From Noviherbaspirillum suwonense (GTDB taxonomy: Bacteria > Pseudomonadota > Gammaproteobacteria > Burkholderiales > Burkholderiaceae_D): a stretch of 64,000 bases of DNA. Where the stretch lies: NCBI RefSeq assembly GCF_900182955.1, contig NZ_FXUL01000001.1:124001-188000 (forward strand). The letters run 5' to 3'. The position numbers and the translations under genes are program-made. The notes under the pieces are model-generated. The model was not told where the DNA came from, searched no databases, and saw only the letters and a list, made by a program, of their open reading frames with translations. Of the stretch, positions 28,683 to 37,389 are shown piece by piece. Each line of letters starts with the position of its first letter. Position 1 is the stretch's first letter.

Positions 28683-29228
28683 ATGCAAATACTAAAGACC
28701 GATATACCCGACTTGCTGATTATCCAACCCAAGGTGTTTGGCGACGAGCGCGGGTTTTTCTATGAAAGTTTCAATGAACGCCGCTTTGCCGAACTGACCG
28801 GGGGCAGTCCCCGTTTTGTGCAGGATAACCATTCGCGCTCTGGCCGCAACGTGCTGCGCGGCCTGCATTACCAGATCAAACAGCCGCAAGGCAAGCTGGT
28901 ACGCGTGACCTCGGGCGAAGTGTTCGACGTTGCGGTAGACATGCGGCGCAGCTCGCCGACATTTGGCCGCTGGGTCGGGGTGACTCTGTCGGCCGAGAAC
29001 AAGCGGCAATTATGGATACCGGAAGGTTTTGCCCACGGTTTCGTCGTCACCAGCGAGTCTGCAGAATTCCTGTACAAGACCACTGACTACTGGGCGCCGG
29101 AACATGAACGATCGGTGCGCTGGGACGACCCGGCTATCGGCATTCAATGGCCGCTTGAAGGCACGCCCCAGTTGTCGGCAAAAGACCAGGCCGGCGTGCC
29201 GCTGGCCGAAGCGGAGACATTCGCATGA
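28683..29228 (+). CDS. rmlC: dTDP-4-dehydrorhamnose 3,5-epimerase
   Basis: A 181-residue cupin epimerase, third step of the dTDP-rhamnose pathway. Family blocks are GDERGFFYESFNE, FVQDNHSRSGRNVLRGLHYQ (catalytic His in LHYQ), GEVFDVAVDMR, and WIPEGFAHGFVV. It lies 14 bp after rmlA and overlaps rmlD by 4 bases. Confidence 0.96.
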   Translation: MQILKTDIPDLLIIQPKVFGDERGFFYESFNERRFAELTGGSPRFVQDNHSRSGRNVLRGLHYQIKQPQGKLVRVTSGEVFDVAVDMRRSSPTFGRWVGVTLSAENKRQLWIPEGFAHGFVVTSESAEFLYKTTDYWAPEHERSVRWDDPAIGIQWPLEGTPQLSAKDQAGVPLAEAETFA

Positions 29229-30091
29229 AGATCCTTGTAACGGGCAAGAGCGGCCAGGTCGGCTACGAATTGATGCGCAGCCTGCAGCCGCTGGGTGAAG
29301 TCGTAGGCATCGACCAGGACGAGATGGACATGGGCGACTTGGACCAAGTGCGTGATGCGATACGTCGCATCCAGCCTGGCCTGATCGTTAACCCAGCGGC
29401 CTACACCGCCGTGGACAAGGCCGAAACCGAGCCGGAGCTGGCAATGCGTGTCAATGCACTGGCCCCAGCCGTGATGGCTGAAGAAGCAGCGAAGCTGGGT
29501 GCGGCCATCGTGCATTACTCGACCGATTACGTGTTCGACGGCACGAAGCCGGAACCGTACACCGAAGCCGACACACCTTGTCCACTGAACGTCTATGGCC
29601 GGACCAAGCTGGCGGGTGAGCAGGCGATTGCCGCGGCGGGTGTTCCCTATTTGATTTTCAGGACCAGCTGGGTGTATGGCATGCGCGGCAAGAATTTTCT
29701 GCTAACGATGATAAAGCTGGCAGCCGAGCGGGAAGAACTGCGCATTGTCGCCGACCAGCATGGCGCGCCGACTTGGTGCCGCACGCTAGCTGATACGACG
29801 GCCAGTATTCTTGCCCAGGCGCGTGGCGCCGCTGACCGGGATGCCTGGTGGCGCGAGAATAGCGGCCTGTACCACCTGACCTCGCAGGGAGCGACGACCT
29901 GGCATGGTTTCGCGGACGCGTTGCTGGACAAGGCGGAGAAGAAACCGAAACTGGTAGCAATCAGCAGCAGCGAATACCCGGTGCCGGCTGCAAGGCCGAC
30001 GAATTCGCGGCTGTCTTGTGAATTGATGATTAACAGGTTCGGTCACTTGCCACACTGGCGAGAGGCCCTGCGGCTATGCCAGGAGGCCTAA
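29225..30091 (+). CDS. rmlD: dTDP-4-dehydrorhamnose reductase
   Basis: A 288-residue SDR that completes dTDP-L-rhamnose. It has GKSGQVGYELMRSL for NADPH, NPAAYTAVDKAE, YSTDYVFDGTKPEPY, and the YGRTKLAGE catalytic pair. The ATG overlaps the rmlC stop. It is the last gene of the GC-rich rml operon; the composition changes to AT-rich just after it. Confidence 0.96.
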   Translation: MKILVTGKSGQVGYELMRSLQPLGEVVGIDQDEMDMGDLDQVRDAIRRIQPGLIVNPAAYTAVDKAETEPELAMRVNALAPAVMAEEAAKLGAAIVHYSTDYVFDGTKPEPYTEADTPCPLNVYGRTKLAGEQAIAAAGVPYLIFRTSWVYGMRGKNFLLTMIKLAAEREELRIVADQHGAPTWCRTLADTTASILAQARGAADRDAWWRENSGLYHLTSQGATTWHGFADALLDKAEKKPKLVAISSSEYPVPAARPTNSRLSCELMINRFGHLPHWREALRLCQEA

Positions 30092-30352
30092 TTCTAACTT
30101 TGCTAGGATAAGTATGAACATTCGCACATGCCGTAAGGTGTAAATGCGTAAGCGCCTGGCCCAATGGTGGAAAATAGACGAGGACGCCTTGCCCGCTAAA
30201 CAAGCAGTGCCGTCCACCGGGAACTATGCAGTAAAGGCATTGCGCGTGCGGGCGATCCTTTGCCTCTTTATGGCAGTAAAAAAACAGTGGTTGCGTTAAA
30301 AGAAAATATCAGGACCAGAAAGTATTGGCCGCATAGAAGTGCCAGCAATGAC

Positions 30353-30600
30353 ACAATCCTCGCGCGAGGAGGTGCATTACGACTTCCGAATACGGAATCC
30401 AGCTTAAAAAATTATCTATTCGTTTTCAAAGCAGTTGGTTCCCGTGTACGAAAAATCAATGATTTATAGCCCTTTATCCACGCTGATACTATTTGAAACA
30501 GGATTACTGTAATTATTTTAACGCCGCAGAACAGAATGTATTTGTCTGAATCAATTGGCGAAGAGATTTAGCAGGGTATTGTTTTGCTCTACTCGTAGTC
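30353..30600 (+). pseudogene. Decayed rmlA fragment
   Basis: In one frame the sequence reads ILARGGALRLPNT (compare [14 protein letters not shown] of RmlA). After a frameshift, from 30426, another frame reads SKQLVPVYEKSMIYSPLSTLIL (compare [22 protein letters not shown]). After another shift come ILTPQN and weak similarity up to a GIVLLYS segment. Stops and frameshifts prevent translation. Codon use is more AT-rich than in intact rmlA, so it is a diverged copy rather than a recent duplicate. The rest of the 608-bp gap (30092-30699) holds no recognisable gene; a 51-codon frame at 30144-30299 has no known match to me. Confidence 0.75.
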
Positions 30601-30699
30601 GCGTAAATCAAGTAAATTGGCGTAAGCTTTTACTTTTGTGCGTAACTATCTCCATGATATGCCCTTAGCCATTATGTTAGGTTAACGAAATAACACGAA

Positions 30700-31518
30700 A
30701 TGCAACATTATTCTATTTCACCAAATGAAGCGATTGTAAGTTTCTGGAAAAATCGCAACCTGATTAGTACTCTTGTACAACGGGATGTAATCGGGCGCTA
30801 CCGTGGATCTGTAATGGGAATATTATGGTCTTTTTTTAACCCGGTTTTCATGCTACTTGTGTATACATTTGTTTTTAGCGTGGTATTCAAAGCTAAATGG
30901 AATGCAGGTAGTGACTCCAAAACGGAATTTGCATTGGTGCTTTTTGCTGGATTAATTGTCTTTAACTTATTTTCAGAATGTATCAGTCGTGCTCCTACAT
31001 TGATACTGTCTAACGTCAATTATGTTAAAAAAGTCGTGTTTCCACTCGAAATTCTTCCTTGGGTTGTTCTTGGTTCAGCGTTGTTTCATACCGTTATAAG
31101 TCTTTTAGTATGGCTAGTAGCATATTTAATTTTTTTTGGTATGCCAAATTTAACTGTTCTATTGCTTCCTCTAATATTTTTCCCATTGATCATGTTTATT
31201 ATGGGGGTTTCATGGACCTTGGCTTCGCTTGGTGTATACCTTCGGGATGTTAGCCAATTCGTGAGTGTCATCACAACAGTTTTAATGTTCCTTTCGCCAA
31301 TTTTCTACCCGATAGGCGCATTGCCGGAACAGTATCAAAAATTTTTGTTGATCAACCCACTAACAACTGCCATTGAAAATACGAGAGCAATATTGTTCTG
31401 GGGAAAAGTGCCCGACATGGGTATTTTTGCAATCTATGTGTTCGGCGCACTGACGATTGCTTGGCTCGGATTTGCCTGGTTCCAAAAAACCCGGAAAGGC
31501 TTTGCAGATGTCATCTGA
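30700..31518 (+). CDS. wzm: Polysaccharide ABC-2 exporter permease (Wzm type)
   Basis: A 272-residue integral membrane protein of the ABC-2 family (Wzm/TagG/KpsM). The amphipathic N-terminal part LVQRDVIGRYRGSVMGILWS is characteristic, followed by about six membrane segments and the late motif LSPIFYPIGALPEQYQ. It moves an undecaprenyl-linked glycan across the inner membrane together with Wzt. It is AT-rich compared with rml genes. It overlaps wzt by 11 bases. Confidence 0.92.
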   Translation: MQHYSISPNEAIVSFWKNRNLISTLVQRDVIGRYRGSVMGILWSFFNPVFMLLVYTFVFSVVFKAKWNAGSDSKTEFALVLFAGLIVFNLFSECISRAPTLILSNVNYVKKVVFPLEILPWVVLGSALFHTVISLLVWLVAYLIFFGMPNLTVLLLPLIFFPLIMFIMGVSWTLASLGVYLRDVSQFVSVITTVLMFLSPIFYPIGALPEQYQKFLLINPLTTAIENTRAILFWGKVPDMGIFAIYVFGALTIAWLGFAWFQKTRKGFADVI

Positions 31519-32872
31519 AATAGCAATAAGCGTAAATAATTTAAGTAAGTGTTACAACATTTACAACAAACCTCATGATCGACTTAAACAGTCAATTTAT
31601 CCGCGGTTGCTTCGACTGCTAAACCGTCCTGATAGAAAATTTTATCGAGAATTTTGGGCACTAAAAGACATTAATTTCGAGATCAAGAAAGGACAGACTG
31701 TAGGAATTGTAGGTCGAAATGGAAGCGGCAAGTCGACATTGCTGCAGCTCATATGCGGAACATTAAATCCAACCTCCGGAACTGTCCAGACGAACGGACG
31801 TATCGCGGCGCTTTTAGAACTTGGATCCGGCTTCAATCCAGAGTTCACTGGTCGCGAAAATGTTTACATGAATGCGGCGATAATCGGATTAAGTCGTACT
31901 GAAATTGAAGAGCGATTTGCCGATATTATTGCATTTGCTGATATCGGTGAATTTATTGAACAGCCGGTAAAGACATATTCCAGCGGCATGTTAGTACGCC
32001 TCGCTTTTGCTGTAATTGCCCATGTTAGTGCAGATATATTAATTGTTGACGAAGCACTTGCTGTAGGCGATGCATTTTTTACTCAAAAATGCATGCGGTT
32101 TCTACGTGAATTTATGAAATCTGGAACGGTTCTTTTTGTAAGTCATGATACTGCATCGGTCAAGAACCTATGTAACTATGCAATTTGGCTGGAAAATGGC
32201 GAGATGATTCAAACCGGGAGCCCTAAAGATATTTGCGAAGGTTACCTGCAGAAATTTTATGAATCGCAACAAGGCGCAGTGCATAAGAAAAATACCGCAC
32301 AACTTTCCAAAAAATCTGACAGCAGGCAACTGGAATGGAAAGATCAAAGACTGGAGTTTATTAACGCCGGGAATTTACGAAATGACTTGGAGATTTTCAA
32401 GTTTAATACAGAGGCAGGATCATTTGGAAAAGGCGGCGCGTCTATCGTTGGTGTTTCATTTGTCAATGCCGACGGGAAACCACTCTCATGGGTCGTTGGT
32501 GGTGAAGATGTTGCGTTGAGGATTCAAGTGCAAGTGAACGAAATGCTCGATTCGCCAATTGTTGGATTTTCAATCAAGGATCGACTAGGCCAGGTGTTGT
32601 TTGGTGATAATACCTATTTGACCTATTTCGATGCGCCTCTATTGTGCAATCCCGGAGACGAACTACAGGCTGAATTTTCTTTTTCCATGCCTAGACTGCC
32701 AGTTGGAAACTATACAGTGGAAGTTGCTATAGCCAATGGCACTCAGCAGGACCATATACAACATCATTGGATTCGGGATGCCTTGTTTTTTAAATCTGAA
32801 TCTACAAGTGTTGCTGCAGGCTTGGTGGGAATACCAATGAGAACGGTACAACTTACGGTCAGTAATTCATAA
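31508..32872 (+). CDS. wzt: Polysaccharide ABC exporter ATPase with C-terminal carbohydrate-binding domain (Wzt type)
   Basis: A 454-residue ATPase. The nucleotide-binding domain holds Walker A GRNGSGKS (69-76), the TSGTVQTNGRIAALLELGSG segment typical of Wzt/TagH, signature TYSSGMLVRLAF, and Walker B ILIVDEALAVGD. Residues from about 300 form a beta-rich Wzt C-terminal domain (SIVGVSFVNADGKPLSWVVG, then LPVGNYTVEVAIANG). In E. coli O8/O9a this domain binds the modified end of the finished O chain. The ATG at 31508 overlaps wzm. The fusion gene with a methyltransferase domain follows 60 bp later. Confidence 0.92.
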   Translation: MSSEIAISVNNLSKCYNIYNKPHDRLKQSIYPRLLRLLNRPDRKFYREFWALKDINFEIKKGQTVGIVGRNGSGKSTLLQLICGTLNPTSGTVQTNGRIAALLELGSGFNPEFTGRENVYMNAAIIGLSRTEIEERFADIIAFADIGEFIEQPVKTYSSGMLVRLAFAVIAHVSADILIVDEALAVGDAFFTQKCMRFLREFMKSGTVLFVSHDTASVKNLCNYAIWLENGEMIQTGSPKDICEGYLQKFYESQQGAVHKKNTAQLSKKSDSRQLEWKDQRLEFINAGNLRNDLEIFKFNTEAGSFGKGGASIVGVSFVNADGKPLSWVVGGEDVALRIQVQVNEMLDSPIVGFSIKDRLGQVLFGDNTYLTYFDAPLLCNPGDELQAEFSFSMPRLPVGNYTVEVAIANGTQQDHIQHHWIRDALFFKSESTSVAAGLVGIPMRTVQLTVSNS

Positions 32873-32932
32873 AGCCAGATACCTATTTTATAGCATCGAC
32901 ATACTAATATCTCATTTTACTGTAGGACAATA

Positions 32933-35698
32933 ATGGCACATCTGCAGCAACGTAATTTTTGTGAATCGGTCAAATTAAGATTTCCTCAATATTTTTCCAG
33001 TGTATTTGCGCTCGACATCGGGTCATTGGATATAAATGGAAATAACCAGTTTTTATTTGACTCCAATAGCATATTTCTTGGTGTCGATGTCGCTATTGGA
33101 AGAAACGTGGACGTTGTGTGTTCTGCTTCCAATGTGAAGTTACCTGACCAGACGTTCGATACGATAGTTTCAACTGAATGCCTTGAACACGACAGGGATT
33201 GGGTAGCTACTCTTCATAATTCCATTCGATTACTACGCGGCGGTGGACTTCTTTTACTAACCTGCGCTACGACTGGTCGACCAGAGCATGGGACTCGTCG
33301 AACTACTCCTCAGGATGCGCCATTGCTTGCAGCAGTAGATGACGAATGGGCTGATTACTATCGAAATCTTACCGAACAGGATATCCGCAATGCGGTTAAT
33401 GTCGATCAAGAATTTCAATTTTTTGAATTTTCTGTAAATCATGAAACCAAAGATCTGTACTTTTTCGGTATAAAGAAAGGTTTATTTGAAAACAGAAGAG
33501 ACCGATCGATAAACTTGCCATCTCATCCTGTGCGAATTCTTCAAAATGATCTGGAGTCGAGATTGCAAAGGGCGTTTGAAGAGTTACACAGTACTCGGGC
33601 GCAAGTAAATTATTTAGTAAGCCAATTAAAAAACGACGAAAATAGAGAGCTAATCCGTGACGGAAAAGCAGAGCAGGACTTTTGTTTTGGATCTAAGATT
33701 GTTTCAGAGGAATTGGAACTAGCTAAAGATAAAATAAATAGTCTAGAAGCTTTGCTAAAGAGTGAAGTTGAACATAATTTTTCATATAATGAAAAAATCG
33801 AGGAATATAAAAAATTAATAGATAGTTTAAACGAAAAGCTAGATGCTGAATCGGTGATCCGTGAACAACTGCAGAATAGAGCAAATCGGTTTGAAGAAGA
33901 GTTAATTATATTGCAATCTTCAGTAGTTCAATTTCAAAGCTCCCATTCAGAGGTATCACAGGAATTAGCGAAAGTTTATCGATCAAAATCTTGGGCGGTT
34001 ACTCATCCGTTAAGGGCGGTTATGACCACCGCGAACGCGATACCTAATCTTTCGAGAAGAGTAAGAAATGGAATCCGCTACATCGCCAAGGGTGACTTTG
34101 ACGGGCTGAAAAAGCGGGTTCGTTATTATCGGACAGATTCGGCTCTACAATCCTCGCAAAAATCTGGGCCCCCACAGCGATGGGGAGTAATGGCAACACT
34201 GCATACATTGTTTATCGCTGAATTAGTTGCAAAGCGACTGCGCCATCATGGTTGGGAAGTAGATATTCTGACAAGTTCTCAGAGCGAATATCTGCATGAT
34301 ATGTATATCGTAATTTGCCCGCAAATGTTTGATGTTCTGCCACCTGGAGAAAAGCGAATTTGCTACCAAATGGAGCAGTCAGTCACGTCGCGGTGGTTCA
34401 AAGAAGATTATTTGAATACCCTTGAAAACTCACTTGCTGTTTTGGATTATGCCCTTTCCAACATCGAGTATATGTCAACTAAGGGGATTTCGTACCCACA
34501 CGTTCATTACCTTCCTGTTGGCGCAAATGCTTCTTATTCACAGAATTTTGATAAAAAAGAAAAAATTTACGATATCTTGTTTTACGGAGATGCAAAAAGT
34601 TCTCCGCGCCGGAATGAATTGCTGAAATATATCCGGAAGCATTTTAATGTGAAGATATGTGGAGATACATTTGGTCCAAAAATGGTTGATGAAATACTGT
34701 CAGCTCGTGTAGTGGTTAATATTCATTATTATGAAAATGCCTTGCTTGAAATGCCTCGGATTCAAGAATGTTTATCCTTGGGTATCCCGGTAGTTTCCGA
34801 GTCGGCGCAAGATCAGGCTAATTATCCCGAAATAGAAGGTGGCGTAATCTTCTTCGATCAGGGTAACCAAGATGAAATGATCAAAGCGCTGCAAAACGCT
34901 ATAGAAAATCCTCAATCTATCAGCGAAGTGCAAGCTGCAGCCTATCGTGGTGAAAAGCTCTTTGATTTTATGTTTGATCGTTTTTTGGTGGCAATGAATT
35001 TTCTGCCATCGTCATATATACAGCAACTTCAGTTGCCACTGCCTAATTCCAGCGAGCCAGTAGCGCTATCACTTCCAGAGACAGTTGTCAGGCGCAATAT
35101 TTTCAATATCGAAAAACCTAAGGATTGCTTAGTATTTTCTGGAATTCGACGTCATCCTGGTTGGATAGGTTGTGGCTTGAGTTACAAGGCGCTTGCTCAG
35201 CACGCTGTTCGGACAGGGAAAAAGCAGTTAACGGTCATGGAAGACGATGTTCTTTTGCCTAGCGATTATGACGTAAAACTTTCCGTTATAAGAAATTATC
35301 TGTCTTCAAAAAAAGATGAATGGGATGTTTTTGCAGGTGTAATAGCACTTTTGCATCCGGAGACCAAAATTCTTGCAGTAGAGATTTTTGATGGAGTTAC
35401 ATTTCTTACCATCGATAGAATGACGAGCATGGTATTCAATATATATAACGAGAAAGCGCTACGCATTCTAGCTACTTGGAATCCAGAAAATATAGATCCA
35501 CACACTAATACTATTGATAGGTTTATTGAAAGCCAAATCAATCTCAAGGTTGTTGTTGCTCTTCCTTTTTTTGTTGGGCATCGAGAGGACGTTCATTCAA
35601 CGTTATGGGGATTTCAGAATTCACATTATCTTGAGATTATAGGAGACAGTGAAAAGAAATTAATGAGTATGTTGAAAGAATACAATCTTAAACATTAA
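32933..35698 (+). CDS. Methyltransferase / coiled-coil / glycosyltransferase (GT4-CgeB-like plus GT25-like) fusion protein
   Basis: A 921-residue protein. Residues 1-190 form a class I SAM methyltransferase (ALDIGSLDINGN, then TFDTIVSTECLEHDRDW, LLRGGGLLLLTCATTG). Residues about 205-351 are a charged heptad coiled coil, ending in the YRSKSWAVTHPLR linker that often precedes glycosyltransferases. Residues about 415-700 look like a CgeB/group-1 glycosyltransferase (WGVMATLHTLFIAELVAKRL; late motif ALLEMPRIQECLSLGIPVVS). Residues about 710-921 resemble GT25, with the acidic motif MEDDVLLPSDYD at 769-780 and later FVGHREDVHSTLWG. Methyltransferase plus coiled coil next to a Wzt with a glycan-binding tail recalls the chain terminator WbdD. 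Its actual substrates are unknown. Confidence 0.75.
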   Translation: MAHLQQRNFCESVKLRFPQYFSSVFALDIGSLDINGNNQFLFDSNSIFLGVDVAIGRNVDVVCSASNVKLPDQTFDTIVSTECLEHDRDWVATLHNSIRLLRGGGLLLLTCATTGRPEHGTRRTTPQDAPLLAAVDDEWADYYRNLTEQDIRNAVNVDQEFQFFEFSVNHETKDLYFFGIKKGLFENRRDRSINLPSHPVRILQNDLESRLQRAFEELHSTRAQVNYLVSQLKNDENRELIRDGKAEQDFCFGSKIVSEELELAKDKINSLEALLKSEVEHNFSYNEKIEEYKKLIDSLNEKLDAESVIREQLQNRANRFEEELIILQSSVVQFQSSHSEVSQELAKVYRSKSWAVTHPLRAVMTTANAIPNLSRRVRNGIRYIAKGDFDGLKKRVRYYRTDSALQSSQKSGPPQRWGVMATLHTLFIAELVAKRLRHHGWEVDILTSSQSEYLHDMYIVICPQMFDVLPPGEKRICYQMEQSVTSRWFKEDYLNTLENSLAVLDYALSNIEYMSTKGISYPHVHYLPVGANASYSQNFDKKEKIYDILFYGDAKSSPRRNELLKYIRKHFNVKICGDTFGPKMVDEILSARVVVNIHYYENALLEMPRIQECLSLGIPVVSESAQDQANYPEIEGGVIFFDQGNQDEMIKALQNAIENPQSISEVQAAAYRGEKLFDFMFDRFLVAMNFLPSSYIQQLQLPLPNSSEPVALSLPETVVRRNIFNIEKPKDCLVFSGIRRHPGWIGCGLSYKALAQHAVRTGKKQLTVMEDDVLLPSDYDVKLSVIRNYLSSKKDEWDVFAGVIALLHPETKILAVEIFDGVTFLTIDRMTSMVFNIYNEKALRILATWNPENIDPHTNTIDRFIESQINLKVVVALPFFVGHREDVHSTLWGFQNSHYLEIIGDSEKKLMSMLKEYNLKH

Positions 35699-36194
35699 GA
35701 GAGAGTCCACTTAATCCTGCAGCATGCGTCTTATTCGGTTCTCAATGGGCGCATTTCCAATGTTCATGTTTGTGTATTCAAATTCTTTTTGATTTATTGA
35801 TGATTAATATGAGTTTGATCCAAGATTTTCGGTTATATAAAGCAGGCAGAGGGACTAAGTCGTGAGCCGTCTTCCAACAAGGCTTTGAATTGTGAAAACT
35901 AGTTTAAGATAAATTTTATAGCGATTTAATCAAGACTTAGTCTGACGATATTCGTGCTAATTTTGATAGCTTTTTAATAAGAAATTTTCCTTTCGGTTGA
36001 CTAAAATTTTTGGTTGTGGCTGCCGAAATCATATTGGAGGCGAATCGGTTTTAGGCTCGCGCCACCACAATCGCATTTTTATAACGATCTGGTGGGTAAA
36101 CCTGATGGAGTTGTCTGTAGTAAAGCACGTAGCGCGTCTCGTTTTTTTATTATTTTTCTTTGGAAAAACCGACTGGTTACATTTTTCGCTTCCC
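35699..36194 (+). other. AT-rich gap without recognisable gene
   Basis: 496 bp between two convergent genes. Only short frames with many stops occur (for example 35997-36206), and none resembles a family I know. It may be the remains of genes lost during exchange of the O-antigen locus. Confidence 0.5.
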
Positions 36195-36998
36195 TTAGTC
36201 TCGTGAGGCTTTGCCAGCCATGTCCTTCAGCTTGAGCGTTATATACGCTCGTGACGTAAAAAACTTGAAAGCACTGGAAGAATGCCAAGATAGGAACCGG
36301 AGATTTCGATGGCTTTCTCTTCGTGCGTCATGAATGGCAGCAACTTCCGGCGTCACAATTATGTCTACTCCATGTAGCCGGGCCCGTGCACAAAAGTCCA
36401 CATCTTCGTAATAGAGAAAGTATCTTTCCGATAGGCCTTCCAACATCACATAGATGTGACGTGGAACTACGAGGAACATGCCGGCGATCCAGTCCGGATA
36501 AAGCAGCGCATCCCGCATGGGAAGGGCGGGCAGTCTTAATCGAATGCCTAGCAACTTGGCTGCGGCCTTTTTTGCCAAGCCAAATGGACTCGGGAAAAAG
36601 CGTGCGCTGTCTTCCAGTTCGTTGTGAGTATTCCGGATGATTGGCGCACAAATGGCATTCGAGTTAGTCTCAAGAACAGAAAGCAGAACTGCGAAAGGAT
36701 CTTCTGGAAGTCGAATATCTGGATTAAGAACGACGTAATGCTTGCCGCTGGACTTATGGAATGCCGTGTTATGGTTGGCAGCAAAACCTTTGGGCGAGTC
36801 ATTTATCACGGCCAGTATTGGAAACGGAAAAGCTGCAGGATCGACCGCATTATCTTCCTGTTTCAAATTCCATGTGACTATCACCTCGATGTCAGTGCGT
36901 CTGATTCTAGTCAGATCAGCGAGAAGAGCCAAAACGAGGTCCCGATGGCCGTGGCTGACAATTGAAAGCGAAAATATGATTGGTTGTTTCGGGGGCAT
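36195..36998 (-). CDS. Family 2 glycosyltransferase (rhamnosyltransferase-like)
   Basis: A 267-residue GT-A fold enzyme. The N-terminus FSLSIVSHGHRDLVLALLADL is the nucleotide-binding start, VLNPDIRLPEDPF holds the DxD-like motif, and YFLYYEDVDFCARARLHG is the block typical of WbbL-type rhamnosyltransferases. A rhamnosyl donor fits with the rml genes nearby, but this is inferred. I chose the ATG at 36998; an ATG 24 bases further upstream is also possible. It is the only gene of the locus on the minus strand, with about 500 and 390 bp of empty AT-rich DNA on either side. Confidence 0.82.
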   Translation of the reverse strand: MPPKQPIIFSLSIVSHGHRDLVLALLADLTRIRRTDIEVIVTWNLKQEDNAVDPAAFPFPILAVINDSPKGFAANHNTAFHKSSGKHYVVLNPDIRLPEDPFAVLLSVLETNSNAICAPIIRNTHNELEDSARFFPSPFGLAKKAAAKLLGIRLRLPALPMRDALLYPDWIAGMFLVVPRHIYVMLEGLSERYFLYYEDVDFCARARLHGVDIIVTPEVAAIHDARRESHRNLRFLSWHSSSAFKFFTSRAYITLKLKDMAGKASRD

Positions 36999-37389
36999 TG
37001 TTTCTTTATTACGGGGACCCATACGGTCAGCTGTATTTAATTGAAAAATAGGCAAAGCGTTGAGTAGGCGAACAATCAGGCGAACGACCTATCGATTTAT
37101 TAGACAACTTGCCAAATTGAAGCCTGTGCCCACTTGCTCACTGCGCATGTTTGAATAGAAAAGTATACTTGATAAGCTTGGCGGATATGTTGGAGAAGCA
37201 TTGCGCGTCGAAGTGGACCGCAGCGCTATGCCGTTCTTGCAATAATCAAGCAGGTCTTGGCTGGGACATTTTTGAGACAAGGTGTTCTACCGAAACGTAC
37301 AAGGGTCGGCGTTTGCCAGAATCAACAAATTAGCTGTGTGACATGATCCGTACAATATTACGCTGGACGATACAGAGATCAAATTAGCC
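36999..37389 (+). other. AT-rich gap without recognisable gene
   Basis: 391 bp between the divergent GT2 gene and the epimerase gene. It must hold both promoters. No conserved motif, tRNA or coding frame was recognised; GC content returns to the genomic level from about 37390. Confidence 0.4.

Noticed and set aside
30260..30469. 69-codon frame in the rmlD-wzm gap
   Set aside because: It contains the first part of the frameshifted rmlA relic and is not a gene of its own.
35997..36206. Short frames in the AT-rich gap after the fusion gene
   Set aside because: No ribosome site, no homology recognised, many stops in all frames around them.
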